From a virus, in IMG/VR virus record IMGVR_UViG_3300006919_000285, positions 1 through 29,442 of that record: DNA of 29,442 nucleotides; one strand, 5' to 3'. The notes under the pieces are model-generated. The model was not told where the DNA came from. It worked only from the letters and a program-made list of their open reading frames with translations, and did not search any database. A program made the translations under genes and the position numbers. Below, one piece after another: positions 6,639-14,054 of this stretch (positions are counted from its first letter, which is position 1; every line of letters starts with the position of its first letter).

Positions 6639-6683
6639 TTTAACCAATAAATAACAATATATAACACTTATTTAGGAACTATT
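6639..6683. promoter_or_regulatory. Divergent intergenic control region between gp4 and gp48
   Basis: This 45-base, very AT-rich gap separates the two arms. On the plus strand it holds AATAAATA (6646-6653), matching the relaxed T4-type late box NATAAATA, followed by AGGA as the gp48 ribosome site. On the minus strand CTAAATAA sits about 27 bases before the gp4 ATG and is a weaker late-box candidate. It is the only divergent gene pair in the window, so both late operons probably begin here. Confidence 0.5.
6646..6653 (+). promoter_or_regulatory. Late promoter box (AATAAATA) before gp48
   Basis: This is a seven of seven match to ATAAATA with A in the first position. It lies 30 bases upstream of the gp48 ATG, leaving room for a conventional leader with an AGGA ribosome site at 6674-6677. 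Confidence 0.5.
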
Positions 6684-7769
6684 ATGGGTCTGATTAACAC
6701 TCTTTTAGATAAAGTAAACCAAGCAAACTCTGCTTTAGAAACCACAAAGGGTATAAAAAGTAAGATTGCCGGATTTACCAAAGACTCTGCAAATTTTGTT
6801 GATGAACTAAAAGAGCAAGCGGCTGAATCAGAAAGAACATTGCAAAAGAGACGTGCTTCTTTAGAAAAAAGTGTCGATGCAGCAAACTCATCTAAAAAAT
6901 TTGCCACACAAACAGCATCTTCTTCGTTTGTTGAGATACAATACCCCCTACAAGATGGTCTAGAAAATTTTATAGTATTCAGAACTAGACCTAGAAAAAA
7001 GAGAGATGGTGAGAATGGTAGAAATTTACTCTCTGATGAATCTGTAGAAATTGCATTATATGTGCCTGATGCTCTTATTAGTACTGCAAATGTTGGATAC
7101 AAGGCTGAAGGTGTTGGTACCTTTACTAGAGGTGCATTAGCAGTATTCGACAGAGGGATGTCCGTTGAAGCTTTAAAACAGGCAGGAGAAGAAATTGTAA
7201 ATGTTGCTGGTACAGCAATAAACAAAATGATTAATGCAGCAACAGGTGATGTTGTCAACTTTGTTCAGGGTCAAGCGGTAAACCCAATGCAAGAACAGAT
7301 GTTGGATGGTGTTGGTTTTCGTTCATTCAATTTTGAATATCAGTTTTGGCCAAAAACTCCTGATGAAGCAAACATGGTTCAACAAATAATCTACTATTTT
7401 AGAACTGCTATGTTACCAGATACTTTTGGTGCAGCTGATGAATCAGAAGCAGAAACCTTTTTCAACTACCCGAATATTTTCGATGTGGAATTTGAAGGTC
7501 CGGTCAAAGACACGGTTGATGGATTTTTACCTATGGTCTGCACAAAATGTGATGTTGACCATTTTGGGGGCACAAAGTTTGCTACATTTTACGATGGACA
7601 ACCAATCCACACCAATATGTCTTTATCGTTTACGGAAATCAAGATTTTGACTCAAGAAACATATAATCAAATTGCTTCAGGTAAAAAGTTTAGTAAATTT
7701 GCGAATGATGATATAGGTGGTGGTTCAGTTGGGTTACTTGACCGAAGCACCGCTGGAGGTGATGGCTAA
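6684..7769 (+). CDS. 48: gp48 baseplate tail-tube cap
   Basis: This 361-residue protein is close to T4 gp48 (364). It caps the central hub and, with gp54, starts the tail tube. After a Lys/Glu-rich helical N-terminus (to about residue 75) comes YPLQDGLENFIVFRTRPRKK, an Ala-rich helical part, and the diagnostic NPMQEQMLDGVGFRSFNFEY (200-219) with FWPKTPDEANMVQQIIYYFR (221-240), FFNYPNIFDVEF (259-270) and FYDGQPIHTNMSLSFTEIK. That C-terminal part is the tube-like domain. AGGA seven bases before the ATG supports the start, and the stop overlaps the gp53 start as TAATG. It is the first gene of the plus-strand operon. Confidence 0.92.
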   Translation: MGLINTLLDKVNQANSALETTKGIKSKIAGFTKDSANFVDELKEQAAESERTLQKRRASLEKSVDAANSSKKFATQTASSSFVEIQYPLQDGLENFIVFRTRPRKKRDGENGRNLLSDESVEIALYVPDALISTANVGYKAEGVGTFTRGALAVFDRGMSVEALKQAGEEIVNVAGTAINKMINAATGDVVNFVQGQAVNPMQEQMLDGVGFRSFNFEYQFWPKTPDEANMVQQIIYYFRTAMLPDTFGAADESEAETFFNYPNIFDVEFEGPVKDTVDGFLPMVCTKCDVDHFGGTKFATFYDGQPIHTNMSLSFTEIKILTQETYNQIASGKKFSKFANDDIGGGSVGLLDRSTAGGDG

Positions 7770-8476
7770 TGGCAACGAAATTTTTTAAAAATTTTCCTGA
7801 AATATCATATCCTATTGATAACCAAATCATCAAAATTAAGGATTATTTCAAAAAGGCTAGAATCGATGATTCATCTTTAGACCAAATTGTTGAGTATACA
7901 TTCTATGAACTGGAAGAGGGTGATAGACCGGATGTTGTTGCGTCTAAACTTTATGGGAATAGTGAGTTAAACTGGACTTTCTTTTTAGTTAATGATATTT
8001 CAAATTACTATGAGTGGTACAAATGGCCATCAGTTTTTGAAAATTATATTGAAGAAAAATATTCGGGTTTTGTTTTAGTTGCTCAGAACACATCAGATAT
8101 TATAACTCCAACAAACAAATTTTTAATGGGTGAAACTGTCCGTACCACTACAGGTTTTGGGAACATAAAATGTGTGGAACCTACATTCAAAAGAATAGCT
8201 GTAGACAATGTTACAGGTGTTTTTAAATCTTCGCAAAGTTTGACTGGTGCTATCAGTGAAAAAGAGTTTTCGATATATGAAGTACAAGAACATCGAGATG
8301 CAACAGCGTATTTTACAGATGGTAAAAAAAGAAGTACTGTTTCCACTAATGGGTGGACAAAAGTTTCTTATTATGATATGGAAACAGAAATAAATGAATC
8401 ACGTAGATTCATAAAAGTCATCAAACCTTCTAGGATTAAATCTGTAGTTAATCAATTCGAAAAGGTTATGTCATAG
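7769..8476 (+). CDS. 53: gp53 baseplate wedge protein
   Basis: This 235-residue protein is slightly longer than T4 gp53 (196). The N-terminal half contains the family core: FFKNFPEISYP, YYEL-like helices, and GDRPDVVASKLYGNSELNWTF-type LysM-like motif (51-76) followed by NDISNYYEWYKWP. The region after residue 100 is less conserved and contains a phage-specific insert. gp53 bridges neighbouring wedges and the hub in the T4 baseplate. A strong GGAGGTGAT ribosome site lies before the ATG, which overlaps the gp48 stop. It is followed by the hub gene, which starts in the TAGTG overlap at its stop. Confidence 0.9.
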   Translation: MATKFFKNFPEISYPIDNQIIKIKDYFKKARIDDSSLDQIVEYTFYELEEGDRPDVVASKLYGNSELNWTFFLVNDISNYYEWYKWPSVFENYIEEKYSGFVLVAQNTSDIITPTNKFLMGETVRTTTGFGNIKCVEPTFKRIAVDNVTGVFKSSQSLTGAISEKEFSIYEVQEHRDATAYFTDGKKRSTVSTNGWTKVSYYDMETEINESRRFIKVIKPSRIKSVVNQFEKVMS

Positions 8477-9918
8477 TGGAATCTGCAAATTATAAACAAG
8501 GTGAATTTACAGTAGATTCTATATCTATTGTAAATCAGGATGGTGAATCTGCCGACATATCCAAACTTGTCGTTGGTTTCAATATGTTCGAATCCATCTA
8601 TAAAAAATTTTGCACAGCTGAATTGGCCATCCTAGATGGTCTAGACATTTTGAAATACTATAAAATGTCAGGACAAGAATACGTTAGAATTTCAGTTAGA
8701 CAAAAAGAAGGTGTTGGTGAATCATCTGATAGTGAATTTAGTATAGATAAAACTTTCAGAGTTTACAAAATAGAAAACGTTCAAAGACCTCAAGAATTAG
8801 TCCAAACATATGTCATGAAACTTTGTGACCCAAGGATGTTTTTTTGTCGAAGAAAACGTATTAGTAAAACTATGAGGGGTTCTTATGATGAAATGTTACA
8901 GAGAATTTTATTGGAGGACGGACATTTTCTACCGCAAGAATTTGACTATTGGGAAAAGACTTCCCCATCTAATCACCAGTTTATATCACCAAATTGGACG
9001 ATATCATCACTCATTGATTTCCTAACTTCCGAGTCATCAATATTAAATGGTCCATATAAAAACGGCATGTTTTTTTACCAAACACTGAATGGTGGATTTA
9101 GGTACCAAGACATATCTACTATGTTTAAGTTGGAATTTCCTATAGAATTTTCTTACAAACCTAGAAATGCAGAAATAGATACGGATAAACAAGATTTAAA
9201 CTCACCAACAGGTCTTAACACGCAAATACTTGCAATAGAAAAACCTCATGTTTTCGATACCATGAAAGGTACAATAAACGGCATGTATTCTGCATTTATG
9301 AAAGTTTATAACCCCATAAAGAAAATTGAAGAAGATAACTTCTATGATATGAAAGAGGTATACGAAAGAAGTGGTCATCTTTCTGGATACCCTCTACTTA
9401 GATTGGATGAAAATGAGAAAGTATTGACAACAGAAAATCAGGTCGATAAACAGATTTCACCTAAAGTTTCTGAAGTTGACATAGACTTGGCTCCAAACAA
9501 AAATTTGTTTTCTACCATGGTTTATGAGACCACTATGGTTCACCCATTTGATGATTCCACTGATGTCGATTCTCCCGAAACTTTTCGGGGATTAGAAAAT
9601 AAAGACTCATCATCTTTGGAAAGAAATGCTTTAATGCAAATTTTAGATAATAATAAGGTTTTGGTGACTATACCTTTTCGAACTGATATAACGTGCGGCA
9701 CAATTATAAAACTACTTATGCCACCAGCTGAAAGTAACACTAATTTTTCACCAGATGAACTGAATGATAATAGGTATCTGATAACTGCAATAAACATTGA
9801 AGGTAATCCTTTGGAATACATAGGATATTGTCATTTGGAATGTGTTAAAGAAAGTTATGCAGCTGATATTATGCAAGTAAAACCTTTAGATAATTCACAG
9901 GACCCCGAAAATGTATAA
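8476..9918 (+). CDS. 27: gp27-like baseplate central hub protein
   Basis: This 480-residue protein starts on GTG inside a TAGTG overlap with gp53, with AAAAGG upstream and no nearby alternative. The N-terminal VDSISIVNQDGESADISKLV and FNMFESIYKKFCTAELAILD (about 14-53) and a long middle part fit the tail-hub fold of T4 gp27 (391 residues) as found in marine T4-like phages. Its place directly before the gp5-like needle, its expected partner in the hub, supports this. In T4, gene 27 is in a different cluster, so the identity depends partly on synteny known from cyanophages. It has no enzymatic motif. The C-terminal stretch VLVTIPFRTDITCGTIIKLLMPP resembles a terminal beta barrel. Confidence 0.75.
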   Translation: MESANYKQGEFTVDSISIVNQDGESADISKLVVGFNMFESIYKKFCTAELAILDGLDILKYYKMSGQEYVRISVRQKEGVGESSDSEFSIDKTFRVYKIENVQRPQELVQTYVMKLCDPRMFFCRRKRISKTMRGSYDEMLQRILLEDGHFLPQEFDYWEKTSPSNHQFISPNWTISSLIDFLTSESSILNGPYKNGMFFYQTLNGGFRYQDISTMFKLEFPIEFSYKPRNAEIDTDKQDLNSPTGLNTQILAIEKPHVFDTMKGTINGMYSAFMKVYNPIKKIEEDNFYDMKEVYERSGHLSGYPLLRLDENEKVLTTENQVDKQISPKVSEVDIDLAPNKNLFSTMVYETTMVHPFDDSTDVDSPETFRGLENKDSSSLERNALMQILDNNKVLVTIPFRTDITCGTIIKLLMPPAESNTNFSPDELNDNRYLITAINIEGNPLEYIGYCHLECVKESYAADIMQVKPLDNSQDPENV

Positions 9919-11161
9919 ACATTTTTTTGGAATAGTTGAAGACAGGAATGACCCTTTACAGATAGGCAGGGTAAGAGTTCGTATATACGGCATTCATACT
10001 GATTCGAAATTGAACATTGCTAGTGCAGATTTACCGTGGGCCCAAGTACTTTTACCCACAACATCTGCCGGTGTATCTGGTATGGGAACCCAACATGGAT
10101 TAGTGGAGGGGTCTACAGTATTTGGTTTTTTTAGAGATTCTGATACTTGTCAAGACCCTGTGGTTGTTGCCTCATCATCTGGATATCCAACATCCGGCAC
10201 AAAAGAAACAGTAACAGATGAATTGATATCAAGAAGTGTTGAGCTAGGATTCAATGACCCTCGTAGGTTGACAGTTGAAGATTATGTCGATACCCCTGAT
10301 GGACCAAATCCACCCCAAGATTCTAGAAGACCCCATGGACTCACTCTTGCGATGGACACTGCACCTAAAAGTCCAGAAACTATTGATGTGAAATATGATG
10401 CAACAGGTTCAACTATCACTGAGTATGAAGTAAAGGAAGAAGATTTACCTTGGTATCCACTATACACCGATGATTCTGATTTGTCAAGTTTTGCTAGAGG
10501 GGGCACTTTAGATAAAAACATTAACGAATCTTTGCAGGAAAATATCACGGGTGGTGAGATGCAGATACCAGATTCTCCTGCAGCACCCGTATATCCCTTC
10601 AATAAGGTCACACAGACTGAATCTGGACACGTATTTGAGGTAGATGATACTATGGGTGCAGAACGTATTAGTACTTACCATAGGTCAGGTACGTTCCAAG
10701 AGATACACCCAGATGGTTCTATTGTTCATCGTATAGTCAATGATAATAACCAAGTCGTTTGTAAGGATAACAAACTCTATATTGCTGGGAACTATGATGT
10801 CATAGTAGAAAAGGGTAATGTGACAATTAATGTCAATACAGGCGACGTTAATATGACAGTAGCACAAGGTAATGTTACCTCAACAGTTACAAAAGGAAAC
10901 TTCACAGGAACAATCGGTGGAACAACGGATGTTACTTCAGAAGGTAAGATTACAATTACTGGTAAATCGGGGACTGAAATCGTATCAGACACAAAGATTT
11001 CGGGTACACTCAACGTAACTGGGGCACAAACAAACGATTCTACTATTGTTGCAAAAGATACCATAACAGATAAGGGTGCAACACTTGCCACCCATACACA
11101 CAAGACTAAAGTTACTAGTGGTTCAAGTGCAGGTTCATATGAATCTAATAAACCGAGTTAA
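9911..11161 (+). CDS. 5: gp5-like baseplate hub needle without lysozyme domain
   Basis: This 416-residue protein shows an N-terminal OB-fold (about 1-95: FFGIVEDRNDPLQIGRVRVR, LPWAQVLLPTTSAG, GSTVFGFFRD). A linker follows, then a repetitive Val/Thr/Gly C-terminus (290-385: KGNVTINVNTGDVNMTV and relatives) typical of a trimeric beta-helix needle. T4 gp5 (575) has a lysozyme domain between these parts, and none is present here. Near the end, ATHTHKT places His395 and His397 as an HxH pair, like the iron-binding tips of P2 gpV and phi92 needles, although about 19 residues follow it here. It overlaps the hub gene by 8 bases. Confidence 0.88.
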   Translation: MYKHFFGIVEDRNDPLQIGRVRVRIYGIHTDSKLNIASADLPWAQVLLPTTSAGVSGMGTQHGLVEGSTVFGFFRDSDTCQDPVVVASSSGYPTSGTKETVTDELISRSVELGFNDPRRLTVEDYVDTPDGPNPPQDSRRPHGLTLAMDTAPKSPETIDVKYDATGSTITEYEVKEEDLPWYPLYTDDSDLSSFARGGTLDKNINESLQENITGGEMQIPDSPAAPVYPFNKVTQTESGHVFEVDDTMGAERISTYHRSGTFQEIHPDGSIVHRIVNDNNQVVCKDNKLYIAGNYDVIVEKGNVTINVNTGDVNMTVAQGNVTSTVTKGNFTGTIGGTTDVTSEGKITITGKSGTEIVSDTKISGTLNVTGAQTNDSTIVAKDTITDKGATLATHTHKTKVTSGSSAGSYESNKPS

Positions 11162-11169
11162 CGTTGGAG

Positions 11170-11177
11170 TATAAATA
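11170..11177 (+). promoter_or_regulatory. T4-type late promoter box (TATAAATA) before gp25
   Basis: This is an exact consensus TATAAATA lying 5 bases (GATAG) before the gp25 ATG, inside the 21-base gap after gp5. GGAG at 11166-11169 is 13 bases from the ATG, so read-through transcripts have a ribosome site. A transcript started from this box would lose that site. Confidence 0.5.
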
Positions 11178-11182
11178 GATAG

Positions 11183-11596
11183 ATGGTCGATATAGTCAAC
11201 GAAGGTAGGAAGGTTGCTGTAGTAAATAAATTCACAGATTTGGATTTATTTTTTTCTGCACATCCTATTACGGGAGACGTTACAAAAAGAACTGATTCTG
11301 ATGCAATAAAGAGGTCAGTGCGTAATATTGTAGAATGTAATAAGTATGAGAGGCCGTTCAAACCAAATTTTGGATGTTCTTTAAGAGATAGACTTTTTAC
11401 ATTAGATACCGACAGAAGAATCAATCGTCTAAAAAGAGAAATTATTGAACAAATAGAATCACTAGAACCTAGAGTAACTGATGTTCAAGTAAACCTATCC
11501 ACAGAAAACAATACCCTAAATGTGACGGTGTACTATATTATAAAAAATGGATATAGGGATGACAAGATTAGTGTAAATATTACAAGGGTCAGATAA
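11183..11596 (+). CDS. 25: gp25 baseplate wedge protein (TssE-like)
   Basis: This 137-residue protein is close to T4 gp25 (132). It carries RPFKPNFGCSLRDRLF (57-72) and the conserved EPR motif (Glu95-Pro96-Arg97 in SLEPRVTDVQV) shared by gp25 and type VI secretion TssE, which anchors the sheath start to the baseplate. The final beta part YYIIKNGYRDDKISVNI fits the family. It overlaps gp6 by one base (TAATG). About 16 residues at the N-terminus before KFTDLDLFFS are not part of the usual core. Other in-frame starts lie too far inside to be preferred. Confidence 0.94.
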   Translation: MVDIVNEGRKVAVVNKFTDLDLFFSAHPITGDVTKRTDSDAIKRSVRNIVECNKYERPFKPNFGCSLRDRLFTLDTDRRINRLKREIIEQIESLEPRVTDVQVNLSTENNTLNVTVYYIIKNGYRDDKISVNITRVR

Positions 11597-13473
11597 TGAC
11601 TGTAAAAAGTTCAAATGTAAACGTAACTGATATAGATTTCGAAGATATATCAAGAAATCTGAAATCGTACTTGAGTGGTCAAGAGGAATTCAAAGATTAC
11701 AACTTTGAAGGTTCCACTTTGTCTATTCTAATAGACCTTTTGACATATAGTTCACATATTGCTTCATTGAATACCAACATTGCAGTTTCAGAATTGTTCC
11801 TCGATTCTGCCCAAATTAGGAAAAACGTAGTATCAAGAGCAAAAGACTTGGGGTTTATTCCAGGTAGTGAAACTGCATCTACTGCAAAAATCAACCTTAG
11901 TGTTAATGGTGTTTTGGACGTAAATGGTAATCAACCATCAGTAAATGATATGATTTTACCTTTGGGTTCTAAATTTGAAACTGTTTACGATGGTACAACG
12001 TTCACTTTTGTCACCACTAATACATATAAACCAACACAAAATGGACAGTCTTATCTGTACGATGGGATTCAAATTTCTCAAGGTGTTTGGGTTGAAGACG
12101 TGTTTGTTTTTGACTCACAAGTTAAGTCTAGTAAATTCGTCCTTTCAAATCAAAGAGCAGATAGAAATAAATTCTACGTTGATGTTCTTTCTGGTGGCAC
12201 CACTATAACATACTCTTTAGCCGTAGAAGTTAATGAAGTGACAACGACTTCTGAAGTATATTATCTCCAAGAGAATGAAGACGGATTCACCGAAATTTAT
12301 TTTGGGGATGGGTTTTTGGGTAAACAATTACTTGATGGTGATATTATAACAGTAAGATATCTTGTTGTTGACACAATACATGCAAATGGTGCTCGTTCTT
12401 TTAATTTTATAGATTCTGTTGGTGGTTTTACTAATGCTACTATAGGTGTAGTAGAAAATGCTAACGGTGGTTCAGAAAAAGAAACAATTGATTCAATTAA
12501 ATTTAAAGCAACTAAGTTCTATACGTCTCAGAATAGATTGGTTACATTGAACGATTACAAATCAAAAATTGCCGAGTACTACCCCAATGCAGATGCAGTT
12601 GCAGTTTGGGGTGGGGAAGACAATGACCCACCTGAGTATGGTAAAGTATTTGTTGCAATCAAACCACAGAATTCTGACTACTTGACTGAGAATGAAAAGT
12701 TTGAAGTTAGACAAAATCTTAATCGTCTCAATATGTTAACAGTTAGACCTGAAGTAATTTCTCCTGAGTTAATTTCCATTTTGGTCACTACTAATTTTAA
12801 ATATAACAAAAATGCAACTTCTTTGTCACAAGGTGAGTTGGAAAATCTCGTAACGAATCAAATTCTTGAATGGGATAATAGATTTTTGAACAACTTCGAT
12901 TCTATATTCAGACACTCTAACTTAGTTTCCTTTATTGACCAAACAAATGCATCAATTCTTTCAAACATTACTAACATTCGTTTGAGAAAAACTATTTTAC
13001 CACCATCATCTGATAACATATCTACAGGTTATGTTATCAATTTCGGCAATCCTTTTTATCATCCTGTTGATGGTTATAATAGTGACGCGGGTGGTATTCT
13101 ATCCACAGATGGATTTTACGTTTCTGGTGATAGTATAAATAAGCAATACTTCGATGAGGATGGTATGGGTAATCTTCGAAGGTATATAATTTCAGGTTCA
13201 TCGAGAATTTATAGAGATTTGGTTGCTGGTACAGTTGATTACACTAAAGGTAGAATCGAAATCAATTCTATAAACATAACTGATACTGAATCTGGAACAA
13301 AAAGAATTAGTTTCACTATTATCCCAGCATCATATGATGTTGTTGCTGTGAGAGGAAATCTTATCGATATAGCTTCAGAAGGCATTAAAGTCGAGGGAAG
13401 TATTGATACAATTTCTAGTGGTGAGACTAGTGCTGGTGTTGGGTTTACAACAACTCAAGTAACCGAATATTAA
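11596..13473 (+). CDS. 6: gp6 baseplate wedge protein
   Basis: This 625-residue protein is near the length of T4 gp6 (660). Features are FEDISRNLKSYLSGQEEFKDYNF, STLSILIDLLTYSSHIASLN and ELFLDSAQIRKNVVSRAKDL in the first 100 residues, YFGDGFLGKQLLDGDIITVRYL in the middle, and RLVTLNDYKSKIAEYYPNADAVAVWGGEDNDPP, all typical of the gp6/GpJ-type wedge family. It forms the dimeric iris ring around the hub with gp7 and gp25. The C-terminal 130 residues (from about YNSDAGG) are probably a phage-specific domain. It is co-translated with gp25. A TATAAATA string inside it (13134-13141) could be a promoter for the next gene but may be chance. Confidence 0.93.
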   Translation: MTVKSSNVNVTDIDFEDISRNLKSYLSGQEEFKDYNFEGSTLSILIDLLTYSSHIASLNTNIAVSELFLDSAQIRKNVVSRAKDLGFIPGSETASTAKINLSVNGVLDVNGNQPSVNDMILPLGSKFETVYDGTTFTFVTTNTYKPTQNGQSYLYDGIQISQGVWVEDVFVFDSQVKSSKFVLSNQRADRNKFYVDVLSGGTTITYSLAVEVNEVTTTSEVYYLQENEDGFTEIYFGDGFLGKQLLDGDIITVRYLVVDTIHANGARSFNFIDSVGGFTNATIGVVENANGGSEKETIDSIKFKATKFYTSQNRLVTLNDYKSKIAEYYPNADAVAVWGGEDNDPPEYGKVFVAIKPQNSDYLTENEKFEVRQNLNRLNMLTVRPEVISPELISILVTTNFKYNKNATSLSQGELENLVTNQILEWDNRFLNNFDSIFRHSNLVSFIDQTNASILSNITNIRLRKTILPPSSDNISTGYVINFGNPFYHPVDGYNSDAGGILSTDGFYVSGDSINKQYFDEDGMGNLRRYIISGSSRIYRDLVAGTVDYTKGRIEINSINITDTESGTKRISFTIIPASYDVVAVRGNLIDIASEGIKVEGSIDTISSGETSAGVGFTTTQVTEY

Positions 13474-13540
13474 TATGTTTAAGTGATCAGGAGTCCCCTG
13501 AGTAGTTTCCCATTAACTTGGATTATAAAAGGAGAAAAAA
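13474..13540 (+). other. Intergenic leader with small hairpin
   Basis: This 67-base gap contains TCAGG (13487-13491) pairing with CCTGA (13497-13501) around a 5-base loop, with no T-run after it, so it is not a standard terminator. It may be an RNA-processing or stabilising hairpin for the downstream message. A strong AAGGAG site precedes the next ATG. TATAAAAG at about 13524 is a poor late-box match. Confidence 0.3.
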
Positions 13541-14038
13541 ATGGCAGATAAGAAAATTACTGCACTAACACAAGTCTCCGATGCCGATATTGGTGCAGAT
13601 GACTTGTTACACATTGTTGACGCCCCTGGTGGTACACCAGTCAATAAAAAGATGACGATTGGTCAATTGTTTGAAAACATTCCTACTTTTCTTGCGGTTG
13701 ATGACATCACAACTTTGAGTGCGGCTTCAGCCACAAACCTTGCTGCATCTTTTGCTACCGCTATCGATGGCGCTGGTTGGAGTGCTGATGGTATTTACAC
13801 TCTTGATGATGGAACTGACGTAGGTCAAATCAAATTCATCTATATGAAAACTGAACCAAATGGTTCTTTGTACGCAGCTAGAATCACTGTATCTTCATGG
13901 GGATATAGCACAGATACAACAGAACAAATTGTCATGGATACTCGTGGCATGGGTGTTATTTGTTTCTGGGATGGTTCCAATTGGTTCCCCATTGCCCGTA
14001 TGGATGCGGCCGATGGCACTGACCCAACAATCACCTAA
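13541..14038 (+). CDS. Small virion-type protein between gp6 and gp7-like
   Basis: This 165-residue protein begins MADKKITALTQVSDADIGAD, with DDLLHIVDAPGGTPVNKKMT and IGQLFENIP. This N-terminal module of about 50 residues is one I recall on virion-associated and fibre proteins of marine phages. The remainder (WSADGIYTLDDGTDVGQIKF, VICFWDGSNWFPIARMD) looks like a beta-rich head such as a decoration or fibre knob. The DGSNWFPI ending resembles small beta-barrel adhesin or capsid-decoration domains. An AAGGAG site supports the start. It interrupts the usual gp25-gp6-gp7-gp8 order. The function is inferred only as structural, possibly a short fibre or capsid decoration. Confidence 0.7.
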   Translation: MADKKITALTQVSDADIGADDLLHIVDAPGGTPVNKKMTIGQLFENIPTFLAVDDITTLSAASATNLAASFATAIDGAGWSADGIYTLDDGTDVGQIKFIYMKTEPNGSLYAARITVSSWGYSTDTTEQIVMDTRGMGVICFWDGSNWFPIARMDAADGTDPTIT

Positions 14039-14054
14039 TAGAGGTAGCTTTTAA

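Noticed and set aside
6639-6647. TTG start of gp4 three codons upstream
   Set aside because: The downstream ATG matches the family's conserved first residues (MAYSGK) and TTG is a weak start.
6668-7258. 196-residue open frame on the minus strand opposite gp48
   Set aside because: It lies wholly opposite a clear gp48 gene, has low-complexity Ser/Ala/Phe composition, and no ribosome site or neighbour supports it.
13134-13141. TATAAATA inside gp6
   Set aside because: An exact late-box match, but it encodes part of gp6 (SIN), lies 400 bases from the next start, and one chance match is expected in AT-rich DNA. Not listed as a promoter.
13487-13501. Hairpin after gp6 as a rho-independent terminator
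   Set aside because: Stem of only five pairs and no T-run follows. Kept only as a possible RNA hairpin.
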